This document shows, one piece after another, positions 40,116 to 49,700 of a DNA stretch of 64,000 bases; position 1 is the first letter of the stretch; each line of letters opens with the position of its first letter. The notes beneath the pieces were generated by a model. The model ran no database searches. It was not told where the DNA came from and saw only the letters and a list, made by a program, of their open reading frames with translations. Source of the stretch: Rhodospirillum sp. (GTDB lineage: Bacteria > Pseudomonadota > Alphaproteobacteria > Dongiales > Dongiaceae); assembly GCA_013822765.1 (NCBI GenBank), contig PNKY01000004.1:1-64000 (forward strand), written 5' to 3'. Position numbers and translations under genes: made by a program.

Positions 40116-41638
40116 GCGAGCCGACGCAGATCCTCGCCGGACCGCGCGTCCGCACGATCTCGGGCAACAAGGGCTTGCAGATCGAACAACCGTTGATCTT
40201 CGAGCAGGGCATGAAGGGCCGCAGCGGCGTCGACCTGCCCGCGATCCCGCAGCACAAGGATCGCCTCGGCGCTCTTAAGCGCAAGAGCGAGATCGGCCTG
40301 CCGGGCCTCTCCGAGCCGCAAGTCGTGCGCCACTACACGAAGCTCTCGCAGAAGAACTACGCCATCGACATGGGCGTCTATCCGCTCGGCTCCTGCACCA
40401 TGAAACACAACCCGCGCCTCAACGAGAAGGTGGCGCGGCTGCCCGGCATCGGCGATCTGCATCCGATGCAGCCGGTCTCGACCGTGCAGGGCGCGCTGGA
40501 GCTGATCGACCAGCTGGCGCACTGGCTGAAGACGCTGACCAACATGCCGGCGGTGGCGATGTCGCCGGCCGCCGGCGCGCATGGCGAGCTGTGCGGCATC
40601 ATGACCATCCGCGCCGCTCTGCTGGCCAAGGGCGATGCGCGCAAGCGCATCCTGGTGCCGGAATCCGCGCACGGCACCAATCCCGCGACCGCGGCCGCTT
40701 GCGGCTACGAAGTGGATCCGGTGCCCGCCGACGATCGCGGCCGCGTCGACCTCGCCGCCTTCAAGGCCAAGCTCGGCCCGGACGTCGCCGGCACCATGAT
40801 CACCAACCCCAACACCTGCGGCCTGTTCGAGAACGACATCATCGACATCGCCGACGCGGTGCACGGCGCGGGCGGCTACTTCTACTGCGACGGCGCCAAT
40901 TTCAACGCCATCGTCGGGCGCGTGCGGCCCGGCGATCTCGGCATCGACGCCATGCACATCAACCTGCACAAGACCTTCTCGACGCCCCATGGCGGCGGCG
41001 GCCCGGGCTCCGGCCCGGTGGTGCTGTCGGCCGCGCTCGCGCCCTATGCGCCGGTGCCGTACGTGGTGCACGGCGCCAACGGCTTCGAGCTGGTGGAGCA
41101 GGGCGACAAGGCGTTCGGCCGGCTCAAGGGCTTCCACGGCCAGATGGGCATGTTCGTGCGCGCGCTCAGCTACATGCTGAGCCATGGTTCGGACGGGTTG
41201 CGTCACGTCTCGGGCGACGCGGTGCTCAACGCCAACTACATCCTCGCCGGCCTCAAGGACGAGATGACGCCGGCCTTCCCCGGCACCTGCATGCACGAGG
41301 CGCTGTTCAACGACGAATTCCTCGACGGCACCGACGTGACCACGCTCGACTTTGCCAAGGCGATGATCGACGAGGGCTACCACCCGATGACCATGTATTT
41401 CCCGCTGGTGGTCCATGGCGCGCTGCTGATGGAGCCGACCGAGACCGAGAGCAAGGACGGCCTCGACCGCTACATCGAGGTGGTGAAGGGCCTCGCCAAG
41501 CGCGCCAAGTCCGGCGACGCCGCCTATTTCAAGGGCGCGCCCTACCACACCCCCCGCCGCCGCCTGGACGAGACACTGGCCGCCCGCCAGCCCGTGCTGC
41601 GCTGGAAGCCGGACGCGCCGAAGAAGGCGGCGGAATAA
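40112..41638 (+). CDS. gcvPB: Glycine dehydrogenase subunit 2 (P protein beta)
   Basis: 508 residues. The PLP-binding lysine is about K287 in [19 protein letters not shown], and [16 protein letters not shown] is conserved. With GcvPA it decarboxylates glycine and loads the lipoyl arm of GcvH. Last gene of the operon; its end is followed by a 9-bp stem-loop. Confidence 0.96.
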   Translation: MSEPTQILAGPRVRTISGNKGLQIEQPLIFEQGMKGRSGVDLPAIPQHKDRLGALKRKSEIGLPGLSEPQVVRHYTKLSQKNYAIDMGVYPLGSCTMKHNPRLNEKVARLPGIGDLHPMQPVSTVQGALELIDQLAHWLKTLTNMPAVAMSPAAGAHGELCGIMTIRAALLAKGDARKRILVPESAHGTNPATAAACGYEVDPVPADDRGRVDLAAFKAKLGPDVAGTMITNPNTCGLFENDIIDIADAVHGAGGYFYCDGANFNAIVGRVRPGDLGIDAMHINLHKTFSTPHGGGGPGSGPVVLSAALAPYAPVPYVVHGANGFELVEQGDKAFGRLKGFHGQMGMFVRALSYMLSHGSDGLRHVSGDAVLNANYILAGLKDEMTPAFPGTCMHEALFNDEFLDGTDVTTLDFAKAMIDEGYHPMTMYFPLVVHGALLMEPTETESKDGLDRYIEVVKGLAKRAKSGDAAYFKGAPYHTPRRRLDETLAARQPVLRWKPDAPKKAAE

Positions 41639-41653
41639 GCTGCTTTTTGCTGA

Positions 41654-41685
41654 CATAGGCTGTCGCCGGCGTGTGCCAGCCTATG
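41654..41685. repeat. Inverted repeat after gcvPB
   Basis: CATAGGCTG and CAGCCTATG are perfect 9-base arms around 14 bases, 15 bp after gcvPB. No T-run follows on either strand. It may protect the 3' end of the gcv mRNA. Confidence 0.5.
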
Positions 41686-41710
41686 AGGCAGCCATGCCCA
41701 GGCCGTGACT

Positions 41711-41872
41711 ATGAACACAAGAACAGCCATCAGCCTCGCGATCGGAATTGCCGTCGGCGCGGTGGTCGGCGTCGCGAGCGACAACATCGCCATGGGCATC
41801 GGCGTCGGCATCGCCGCTGGGATCGCGGCCGGCCTCGCCGTTCGCTCGAACACTGGAAAAAATGACGGGTAG
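41711..41872 (+). CDS. Small glycine-zipper membrane protein
   Basis: 53 residues, too short for most gene callers. Sequence is two hydrophobic helices with regular Gly/Ala spacing: AISLAIGIAVGAVVGVA and MGIGVGIAAGIAAGLAV, then a polar tail. Such Gly-x3-Gly patterns pack helices together in membranes. No clear binding site precedes the ATG. It sits 7 bp before the hydrolase gene, so the two could be co-transcribed. No function is known. Confidence 0.65.
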   Translation: MNTRTAISLAIGIAVGAVVGVASDNIAMGIGVGIAAGIAAGLAVRSNTGKNDG

Positions 41873-41879
41873 GTGAGAG

Positions 41880-42404
41880 ATGACGAGCAAGACCGCTCTC
41901 CTCATGATCGACATCCAGCAGGCGATGTTCGGCCCCGACGAGATCTGCCACCAGCCGGAGCGCGTGTTGGCGAACGCCGGCGATCTGCTGGCGCGCGCCA
42001 GGGCGGCGGGGACGCCGGTCTATTTCGTGCAGCATTGCGAAGCCGAGGGCGGGTTCGCGCCGAAGTCCGCCGGCTGGCAAATCCATCCCAAGGTCGCGCC
42101 GCGCGCCGGCGAGCCGGTGACCGAGAAATGGGCGGCCAGCTCGTTCTACAAGACCGACCTCGATCAGAAGCTGCGCGCCGCCGGCATCGACACCTTGGTA
42201 ATCGCCGGGCTGCAAAGCGAATTCTGCATCGACACCGCCTGTCGCGTGGCGCAGAGCCTGGGCTACAAGGTGACGCTCGCCGCCGACGCCCACTCGACCT
42301 TCGACAATGCCATCCTGCCGGCGGACAAGATCATCGCCCACCACAATCGCCTGCTGTCGGGGATCGTGGAGCGCGTGGTGCCGGTCGCCGAGATCGCCTT
42401 CTAG
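41880..42404 (+). CDS. Isochorismatase-family cysteine hydrolase
   Basis: 174 residues with the family triad: Asp in LLMIDIQQAMF, Lys in EKWAASSFYKTDL and Cys in GLQSEFCIDTACRVA. Members hydrolyse isochorismate, nicotinamide, ureidoacrylate or related amides; the exact substrate cannot be told. GGTGAGAG precedes the ATG. A bidirectional terminator follows. Confidence 0.9.
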   Translation: MTSKTALLMIDIQQAMFGPDEICHQPERVLANAGDLLARARAAGTPVYFVQHCEAEGGFAPKSAGWQIHPKVAPRAGEPVTEKWAASSFYKTDLDQKLRAAGIDTLVIAGLQSEFCIDTACRVAQSLGYKVTLAADAHSTFDNAILPADKIIAHHNRLLSGIVERVVPVAEIAF

Positions 42405-42412
42405 CGCTCAAC

Positions 42413-42440
42413 AAAAAAGCCCGGCATGGCCGGGCTTTTT
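42413..42440. terminator. Bidirectional terminator between the hydrolase gene and atpF
   Basis: AAAAAAGCCCGGC pairs with GCCGGGCTTTTT (8-bp GC-rich core stem, loop ATG). It has an A-run on one side and a T-run on the other, so it can stop transcripts from both convergent units. Confidence 0.88.
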
Positions 42441-42463
42441 CATCTCTGTGCTGTCGCCGCGTC

Positions 42464-42982
42464 TCAGTGCAGCTTCTTCTCCACTTCCGCGATCGCCTGG
42501 TCGACCAGGGCGCTGCCGCGCGCACCGTCGATCTGGCCGCGGATGACCTCGGCCGCCGCGGCGGTCGCGACGTCTACCGCCTCGCGCCGCACTTCGGCCA
42601 CGGCCGTGGCCTCGGCCTGGGCGATCTTTTCCAGCGAGGCCTTTTCGCGTCGCGCCAGGTTCTCTTCCAGCTTCTTGCCGGCATCCTTGATCTGGCGCTG
42701 GGCCAGGGACTTGGCGTTGGAGATGATCTCCTCCGCCTCGCGCATGGCGTCGCGCTGCTTGCGCTGGTATTCCGCCAGCAGGGCCTGCGCCTCGTCCTTC
42801 AGCTTCTGCGCCTCGTCGAGGTCCGACTTGATCTTGAGCGACCGCCGGTCAAGCAGCTGGGCCAGCGCCTTCCACAGCTTCGGCCCGACCAGCGCGACGA
42901 ACAGGAAGAAGCCGAGATAGACCCAGGTATGAGGGTTCTCGACGATGTGGTGCAGCGTGCTGACTTCCGTCTCCGGATTCAT
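42464..42982 (-). CDS. atpF: ATP synthase F0 subunit b
   Basis: 172 residues: one N-terminal membrane helix (about 20-38) and a long charged helix that dimerises with b' and links F0 to F1. Last gene of the F0 operon, overlapping b' by 4 bp (ATGA). The F1 genes are not in this window, as usual when F0 and F1 operons are split in alphaproteobacteria. Confidence 0.95.
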   Translation of the reverse strand: MNPETEVSTLHHIVENPHTWVYLGFFLFVALVGPKLWKALAQLLDRRSLKIKSDLDEAQKLKDEAQALLAEYQRKQRDAMREAEEIISNAKSLAQRQIKDAGKKLEENLARREKASLEKIAQAEATAVAEVRREAVDVATAAAAEVIRGQIDGARGSALVDQAIAEVEKKLH

Positions 42983-43473
42983 CGCGCACGCTCCTTCATC
43001 ACGCCGTCGACCGCCTGCGCCACCGCGCCGGAATCAACCGATGCGCCGGTGATCTTGCCGGCCATCAGCGCCGCGACTTCCGCGGCGATGCCGCGCACGT
43101 CGGCCAGCGCCTTGACCTTGGCGGCCCGGATCCCGGCCTCCGCCGCCGCGGTCTGGTCCGCCATCTTCTTGGCAAACTCGGCCTCGCGCGCCGCGGTTTG
43201 CGCGGCGATGTCGGCGCCGGCCTTGGCGAGCGCCGACTGGGCCTGGGCCCTGGCGTCGGCGATCGCCTTCTGATAGGCCGCCAGCACCCCGGCTGCTTCC
43301 TCCTTCAGCGCTTCGGCGCGCTGCAGGTTGCCGTCGATGCGATCCTCGCGCTGGGCAAGGATGCCGCTGACGCGCGGGATGATCAGCTTCGACATCAGCA
43401 GGTAGAGCGCCAGGAACGTGATTCCCAGCCACACCAGCTGCGGCGCGAAGGTAGTCGGATCGAACTGCGGCAT
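42979..43473 (-). CDS. atpG: ATP synthase F0 subunit b'
   Basis: 164 residues with an N-terminal helix (VWLGITFLALYLLMSKLI) and a long Ala/Glu/Lys helix. It is the second, diverged b subunit of photosynthetic bacteria and many alphaproteobacteria. It pairs with atpF, and the end overlaps it. It is separated from atpE by 71 bp that hold a hairpin. Confidence 0.93.
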   Translation of the reverse strand: MPQFDPTTFAPQLVWLGITFLALYLLMSKLIIPRVSGILAQREDRIDGNLQRAEALKEEAAGVLAAYQKAIADARAQAQSALAKAGADIAAQTAAREAEFAKKMADQTAAAEAGIRAAKVKALADVRGIAAEVAALMAGKITGASVDSGAVAQAVDGVMKERAR

Positions 43474-43500
43474 GAATCAGCTCTCCACGGCGATGTCCGC

Positions 43501-43521
43501 GGGGTCCGACGAGCGGACCCC
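43501..43521. repeat. Hairpin between atpE and atpF'
   Basis: GGGGTCC and GGACCCC (7-bp stem, 7-base loop). It may set mRNA stability so that the many-copy c subunit is made in excess. The sequence resembles the core of the dispersed repeat family. Confidence 0.55.
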
Positions 43522-43544
43522 GGTTCCACCGCTTGCTTTCTTGC

Positions 43545-43769
43545 TCAGCCCAACAGGATGAGCATGGCGACGACGAACGCGATCAGGCCGGTCGCTTCGA
43601 CCAGCGCGAACATCATCATCATGCGGCCGAACCACTTGTCCGCCGCGGCCGGGTTGCGAACCGCCGCGCTCAGGAAGTTGCCGAACAGGACGCCCAGACC
43701 CGCACCGGCGCCGCCCAGGGCGACGACCGCGAGACCCGCGCCGATATACCGTGCTGCTTCGACTTCCAT
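43545..43769 (-). CDS. atpE: ATP synthase F0 subunit c
   Basis: 74 residues, two helices joined by a polar loop (RNPAAADK). The proton-carrying carboxylate is E58 in FALVEATGLI. The Gly-rich first helix GGAGAGLGVLFG packs the ring. An aa motif RNP instead of RQP in the loop is a common alphaproteobacterial variant. Confidence 0.97.
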   Translation of the reverse strand: MEVEAARYIGAGLAVVALGGAGAGLGVLFGNFLSAAVRNPAAADKWFGRMMMMFALVEATGLIAFVVAMLILLG

Positions 43770-43832
43770 TTTACTTTCCCTTCTCTCAGCTATGGGGTTG
43801 TGGTGTTGGTGACGGCGCGACCCGCCGCCTGC

Positions 43833-44567
43833 TCAGTGCAGATGAACCGCGTCGTGGAGATAGATGCAGGTGAGGATCGTGAACACATAGGCCTGCAGGC
43901 AGGCGATCAGCAGTTCCAGACCGAACAGGACGGTCACGAACGCAAGCGGTATCCAGCCGAACCAGACGCCCATCGCGAACACGAAGCCGCCGATGACCGC
44001 CAGCATCACGTGACCCGCCACCATGTTGGCGAAAAGTCGGACAGAGAGGCTGAGCGGCCGGATGAAGTAGGATAGGATCTCGATCGGAATCATGATCGGG
44101 ATCAGCCACATGGGCGCGCCTTGCGGCACGAAGTAGGTGAAGAATTTGAAGCCGTGCAGGGCGATGCCGACGATCGTCACGCCGACGAACACGAAGATCG
44201 CCATCGCGGCGGTGACGATGATGTGGCTGGTGACGGTGAAGGCGCCGGGCAGGAGGCCGAACAGGTTGCAGAACAGGATGAACATGAAGAGCGAGAACAC
44301 GAAGGGGAAAAACTTGCGCCCCTCGTTGCCTACGTTCTCCTTGAGGAGGTTGGAGACGAAATCGTACATCCCCTCGCACAGCGACTGCCAGCGGCCGGGC
44401 ACGATCGCCTGCTTGCGGGTGCCGAGCAGCATGAAGGCGGTGATCCCGCCGACCGCGATGACCATCCACAGCGCCGAATTGGTGAAGGAAGCGTCAAGTC
44501 CGCCGATATGGATCGGGGCCAATGGTTCAATTGCGAATTGCGCGAGCGGCGAGTGTCCTTCAGCCAC
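43833..44567 (-). CDS. atpB: ATP synthase F0 subunit a
   Basis: 244 residues with five or more membrane helices. The essential arginine is in RPLSLSVRLFANMVAGH. It provides the half channels for protons across the c ring. The start ATG at 44567 gives the usual N-terminus. 63 bp after it comes atpE. Confidence 0.96.
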   Translation of the reverse strand: MAEGHSPLAQFAIEPLAPIHIGGLDASFTNSALWMVIAVGGITAFMLLGTRKQAIVPGRWQSLCEGMYDFVSNLLKENVGNEGRKFFPFVFSLFMFILFCNLFGLLPGAFTVTSHIIVTAAMAIFVFVGVTIVGIALHGFKFFTYFVPQGAPMWLIPIMIPIEILSYFIRPLSLSVRLFANMVAGHVMLAVIGGFVFAMGVWFGWIPLAFVTVLFGLELLIACLQAYVFTILTCIYLHDAVHLH

Positions 44568-44619
44568 GATCTACCCCGTCCTCATCCCGGACCTTTGCCG
44601 GCCCGTGTTTAGGTGCCGT

Positions 44620-44937
44620 TCAGTCCTGTTTATCGATCCGCCGCTGGACGTCCTTGGACAACCGCACGACGTTGAAAATCGCCGCCACCAGTCCCAGGAA
44701 CATGAAACCGATCATGAACCACGGCTTGGTGCCCATTTGCGTGTCGACCAGCCAACCGAGGCCGAGTCCAGCGCAGATACCGACCACCAGTTCGATGCTC
44801 ATCCGGTAGCCGACGCCGGCGAGGGAGTCGTTGTAGGAGCTTGTCTTGGAACCCTCGCCGCGCCCTTCGATCCGGTCCCGCGCCGCCTTGAGCTTCGCGT
44901 CGAACTGATCGAGATTGCGCGGGTCTCCCTCGGTCAT
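44620..44937 (-). CDS. atpI: ATP synthase protein I
   Basis: 105 residues with two helices (MSIELVVGICAGLGLGWLVD and a second MIGFMFLGLVAAIF). AtpI helps c-ring assembly or Mg uptake. The ATG at 44937 has AAGGA 9 bases upstream; a TTG further up at 44997 was rejected. First gene of the F0 operon. Confidence 0.88.
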   Translation of the reverse strand: MTEGDPRNLDQFDAKLKAARDRIEGRGEGSKTSSYNDSLAGVGYRMSIELVVGICAGLGLGWLVDTQMGTKPWFMIGFMFLGLVAAIFNVVRLSKDVQRRIDKQD

Positions 44938-45108
44938 CCCGTCGGTTTCCTTGGGTCCCTTGTGACGCCCCCGCCACAACACCAACGCCGCCGCCAATCA
45001 TCGACCGGCGCACGCGCGGCGGAACATAAGGACGCACCCCATGCCTGTCAAGGCGATTCGCCGCAGGTCAAGATATTGAAACAGCGGGCAGATTTGCGAT
45101 TTCGGAGA

Positions 45109-45132
45109 CCCCTGCGCACCCTGTCGCAGGGG
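45109..45132 (-). terminator. Stem-loop after speB
   Basis: CCCCTGCG pairs with CGCAGGGG (8-bp stem, 8-base loop) just past the speB stop. No T-run follows, so it may be a weak or Rho-assisted terminator. Confidence 0.5.
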
Positions 45133-45135
45133 CTC

Positions 45136-46122
45136 TCACGCCTGGCTTTTGGCGCCCTTCTTAATCGCCCGCAGGCATAGCTGGTCATAGGCGATGGTGG
45201 CGCCCGCGATCGCGGTGATTTCCGCCTGGTCGTAGGGCGGCGCCACCTCCACCACGTCCATGCCGACGATGTTGAGCGCGCCGAGGCCCCGCAGGATGGC
45301 AAAGGCCTGCGCGGTGGAGAGGCCGCCCGCCACCGGCGTGCCGGTTCCGGGCGCGAAAGCCGGGTCCAGGCAATCGATGTCGAAGGTCAAATAGGCGGGA
45401 TGCCGGCCCACGATCTTCTTGATCTTGTCGAGGGCGGCGCCCGGGCCTTTCTCGTGCACCTCGGGCGCGCCGATGATGGTGAGGCCCATCTTGTCGTCGA
45501 CCCAGGTGCGGATGCCGGTCTGCACTGACCGCTCCGGCACGATCAGCCCTTCCTTGACCGCGCGATAGAACATGGTGCCGTGGTTGAGTTCGACCTCTCT
45601 GCCCTCGACCTCCGGCCAGGTGTCCGGATGGGCGTCGAAATGGATAAGGGCGAGCGGGCCGTGTTTCGCGACGTGCGCCTTCAGCAGCGGATAGGTAATG
45701 AAATGATCGCCGCCAAGGGTCGTCAGAAAAGCGTCATGCTTGATGATCTCGGCCGCCGTGCGTTCGATCGCGCCCGGGATGGTCGCCGGCATGGCGTGGT
45801 CGAAATAGACGTCGCCGTAATCGACCGCCGTCACGTAGTCGAGCGGGTTGAAGCCGTGCGGGAAGCTCTTCAACTCGCATAGCTGGGCCGAGCCTTGCCG
45901 CACGCCCTGCGGCCCGAACCGCGCACCGGGGCGGAAGGTGGTGGCGGTGTCATAGGGCACGCCCAGGAACACATTGTCGGCATGCTTGATATCGCGCGAA
46001 TGGGGCACGCGCAGGAATGTGCCGATGTTGGAATAGGTCTGCTGCGCGATCAGGATGCCGCCGGCCGGCTGGGTCGGCTTCGCCCCCGGCGCGGTGCCCT
46101 GCCGCATGATCTTCTTGGCCAT
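45136..46122 (-). CDS. speB: Agmatinase/ureohydrolase
   Basis: 328 residues, arginase fold. Binuclear Mn ligands: GGDHFITYP, HFDAHPDTW and DIDCLDPAFAPGTGTP. It hydrolyses agmatine or a related guanidino compound to putrescine and urea; sequence alone does not separate agmatinase from guanidino acid hydrolases. Alone on the minus strand, divergent from the hypothetical gene. Confidence 0.85.
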   Translation of the reverse strand: MAKKIMRQGTAPGAKPTQPAGGILIAQQTYSNIGTFLRVPHSRDIKHADNVFLGVPYDTATTFRPGARFGPQGVRQGSAQLCELKSFPHGFNPLDYVTAVDYGDVYFDHAMPATIPGAIERTAAEIIKHDAFLTTLGGDHFITYPLLKAHVAKHGPLALIHFDAHPDTWPEVEGREVELNHGTMFYRAVKEGLIVPERSVQTGIRTWVDDKMGLTIIGAPEVHEKGPGAALDKIKKIVGRHPAYLTFDIDCLDPAFAPGTGTPVAGGLSTAQAFAILRGLGALNIVGMDVVEVAPPYDQAEITAIAGATIAYDQLCLRAIKKGAKSQA

Positions 46123-46235
46123 CTGCGCGTCCCGATCCCCGACGTTGCGACTAAACCGACGCTAGGCAACGCGGCCAACGCTGGCAAGCGGCGAAGCGCG
46201 ACAGGCGCTGGCCCAGATGGGCTATTCTTGGACGG

Positions 46236-46700
46236 ATGCTCACGGGGTGGGTGCCTTTGAAGAGATTCGCCACATTCCTCGCACTTCTGTTGTGTCTGCT
46301 GGCCGGCTATTGCGCGCTGCCGCTCACTTCGGTTTCGGCCATCACGCTCGTGCTGGAGAACCAGGGCGGCAAGAAGATCGTGTCAAACGCTCGCGCGGCC
46401 TTCTTGGATGTCGACGGCTGGGAAATTGTCGAGATCGACCTCGGCGAGCCTCCGTCCTGGGATAACAACATCCACTGGTGGGCGCACAGCAGCCACGAGA
46501 CTAGCAAGCTGAGGCCGGAGGACGCCCGGCGCGCCAGAAGCGCGGTGGTTTCGGCGCAGGGCTGCGCACCGATCACCCTTCCGATCAAACTCGATGGTCG
46601 ATATGTGCCGCCATCGCTGTCACCCCACGGCGGCGGGCGGGCCTATATGCTGTACGAATTCAACGGGACGGCCCGGCTGGATTGCAGCGCGGTCGAATGA
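46236..46700 (+). CDS. Hypothetical exported protein
   Basis: 154 residues with a signal peptide (FATFLALLLCLLAGYCALP, likely processed near SVSA). The mature part has one Trp-rich stretch (WDNNIHWWAHSSHE) and two Cys that could pair. I do not recognise the family. The ATG at 46236 has no strong site; a GTG at 46251 with GGGG upstream is possible. Confidence 0.6.
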   Translation: MLTGWVPLKRFATFLALLLCLLAGYCALPLTSVSAITLVLENQGGKKIVSNARAAFLDVDGWEIVEIDLGEPPSWDNNIHWWAHSSHETSKLRPEDARRARSAVVSAQGCAPITLPIKLDGRYVPPSLSPHGGGRAYMLYEFNGTARLDCSAVE

Positions 46701-46723
46701 TCGAGCGGACGTGAGGTTGGCGC

Positions 46724-49700
46724 TTACTGCGCCGCCTTCAGCTCGTGCGCGTCCTGCAGGTCGACCGACACCAGTTGCGAGACGCCGCGTTCCGACATGG
46801 TGACGCCGAACAGGCGGTCCATGCGGGCCATGGTCAGGCGGTGGTGGGTGATGACGAGGAACCGCGTGTCGCCGGCGCGGCCGAGCTCGTCGACTAGGTT
46901 GCAGAAGCGCTCGACGTTGGCGTCGTCCAACGGTGCGTCGACCTCGTCGAGCACGCAGATCGGCGCCGGGTTCACCAGGAACACCGCGAACAGCAGGGCC
47001 AAAGCGGTCAGCGCCTGCTCGCCGCCCGACAACAGCGACATGACCTGCAGCTTCTTGCCCGGCGGGCTCGCCAGGATCTCGAGGCCGGCTTCGAGCGGAT
47101 CGTCCGCCTCGGTCAGCGCCAGGTGGGCGCGGCCGCCGCCGAACAGGCGGGTGAACAACGTCTCGAAATGGCCGTTGACCAGCTCGAACGCCGCCAGCAG
47201 GCGCTCGCGCCCCTCGCGGTTCAGGCTGTTGATGCCCTGGCGCAGGCGGGCGATTGCGTTGACTAGGTCCGAGCGCTCGGTCTGCATGCCGGCCAGCTGC
47301 TGATCCAGCTCGTTGGATTCGACTTCGGCGCGCAGGTTGACCGGGCCGATATTCTCGCGCTCGCGCAGCAGGCGCTGCAGCTTCTGATCGACCATGTTCT
47401 TGTCGGGCAGCGGTTCGCCGGGATCGAGCTCCGCCAGCGGCAGCACGTCAGCGGGCGTGCATTCCAGGCGCTCGCGGATGCGCTCGGTCAATGACTGTTC
47501 GGCCTCGCGCGCCTGCTCGACCGCGGATTCGGAGCGCACCTTGTTCTCGCGCATCTCGGCGAGGCGATGCTCCTCCAGCTTCAGCGCGCGGTCGGCTTCG
47601 GTCAGCGCATTCTCCGCCACCGCCAGCTCGTCGGCGCGGTCGCGGCGCGCCTGCTCGGCGCTGGACAGCAGGCTGAGCAGCTGGTTGCGCTGCTGCGCCA
47701 GCTGCTCCGGCAGCGCGGCGAGGCGCGCGATCTCCGCTTCCATCGCCTCGCGCCGCTGGGCGAGCGCGTCCAGGTGGCGCGCGGCCGCTTCGGCGCGTTG
47801 GGTCCAGGAAGCGACCTCACGCTGGATCTGATCCAGGCGCTGCTGGCGCTGCTGCGCTTCGCGGCGCAGGCGGTCGTCGGTCGAGCGGCATTCGATCAGC
47901 CTGCCGCGCTGGTCGGTCAGGATCGGCTTCAGCTCGACGATGCGCGCGCGCGGTTCGCCCAGGTCGGGCAGGCCGGCGATCTCGTCGTCGGTCGCGCCCA
48001 GCTGCTGCTCGGCCTCGTTGGTGTCGATCTCGAGGCTGGTCAGCGACTGCAGCAGGCCGGTCAGCCTGGCATTCACCTGGCTCAGCGCCTGCTCGGCGCG
48101 GGTCAGCGCCTCGCGAGTATCGCGCGCCTTGTTGTAGGCGCCCTGCAGCTCCTGGCGCTTGGTCTGCTCGTCGGTCGAGGACTGCGACAGCGCGGCCTTG
48201 GCGAGGTCGTATTCGGCATGGGCGCGCGACAGGTTGGCAGCGACCCCGTCCATGTCGGCGGTCAGGTCCTTGAGGCGGTTGCGCTGCTCGAGGCGCTGCA
48301 CTTCGGGCGTCGGCGAGCCGGCCTGGATGGTGTAGCCGTCCCAGCGCCACATCGAGCCGTCGCGCCCGACCAGGCGCTGGCCTTGCACCAGCTGGCCCGC
48401 CAGGGCGCGGCAACCCGCTTCATTGTCCATGACGCCGACTTGGCTGAGACGGCGCAGCAGCGCAGCGCTGCCGGTCACGAACTCGGACAAGGGCCGCGCG
48501 CCGAACGGCAGGGCCGGCGCAGACGCATCGGACCCCAGCTCGCGCCAATGCAGCGGCGCGCCGGTGTCGACCGAGGCCTGCAGATCGTCGCCGAGCGCGG
48601 CGCCAAGGGCGGCTTCGTAGCCCGGCGTCACCGACAGCGCGTCGATCAGCGGCGGCCATATCTGCTGGTCGCTGTCCTGGAACAAGGCGGAAATCGCGTC
48701 GATGTCGGCCTTCAACGAGGTATGTGCGGACTGCGCCTCGGTCAGCTTCTCGCGCGCGGCAGCCTCGGTCTCGGCGGCGCCGGTGCGCGCAGCTTCCGCC
48801 ATGCTCATCGCTTCCTGCGCGGTCTCCAGCGCATATTCGGCATCGGCCGTGGCGACGCGCGCGGCGATCAGCGATTCATCCTGCGCGATCTCGGCCTGCA
48901 GGCGGTCGCGCTCGGCGGCGGCCTCGGCGGTGCGCTGGCGCAAGCGCTCGAGGCGCGCGGCCAACTCGTCGCGGCGGCGTGACAGGGCGGACTGGCGCGC
49001 CTCGCCGGCGGCGACGTTCTGCGTGAGGTTGGCAAGCTCGGTCTCGGTCTCCTCGACCTCGGCGGCGGCGACCTCGACGGCGCGCGCGGCTTCCTCCGCG
49101 ATCGCGGCCTCGCGCGCGGCGGTCTCGGCCAGGTCCTCGCCTTCCTGCATCAGCGTCGACTGTGCTTCGGCGGCGTCGGTGGCCAGCGCGGTCTCGCGCT
49201 CGGTGTCGGCGGCGATGTCGGACAGCTGGCGGTCGGCGTCGGCGCGCTGCTGCGCGACCCGCGCTTCCTCCTGGTCCAACTGGGCGCGCGCGATGGTCAG
49301 GCGCTGCAACTCGGCGGCGGCTTCCGCTTCCGCCTGGCGCAGGCCGGGCAGCACGGCGGCTGCTTCGCCCTGCCGGGTCGCGGCGACCGCGGCGGAGGAG
49401 GTGAGGGAGACAACCAGGCTCTCCGACTGCATCAAGGCTTCTTCGGCTGATTTCAGCCGCGCCTCGGCGTCGGTCCACATCAAGTGGAACAGCACCGCTT
49501 CCTGCCGGCGGACGTGGTCCTGCAGGTTGCGATAGCGCGAGGCCTGGCGCGCCTGCTTCTTCAGGACCGCGAGCTGGCTTTCCAGCGTGACGATCACGTC
49601 GTCGAGGCGAGCGAGGTTGGCTTCGGCGGCCTTCAAGCGCAGCTCGGCCTCGTGCCGGCGCGAATGCAGGCCGGTGATGCCGGCGGCTTCTTCGAGCAGC

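Noticed and set aside
47567..48982. 471-codon open frame antisense to smc
   Set aside because: Opposite strand is SMC coiled-coil; this translation has only Leu/Gly/Arg-rich repeats.
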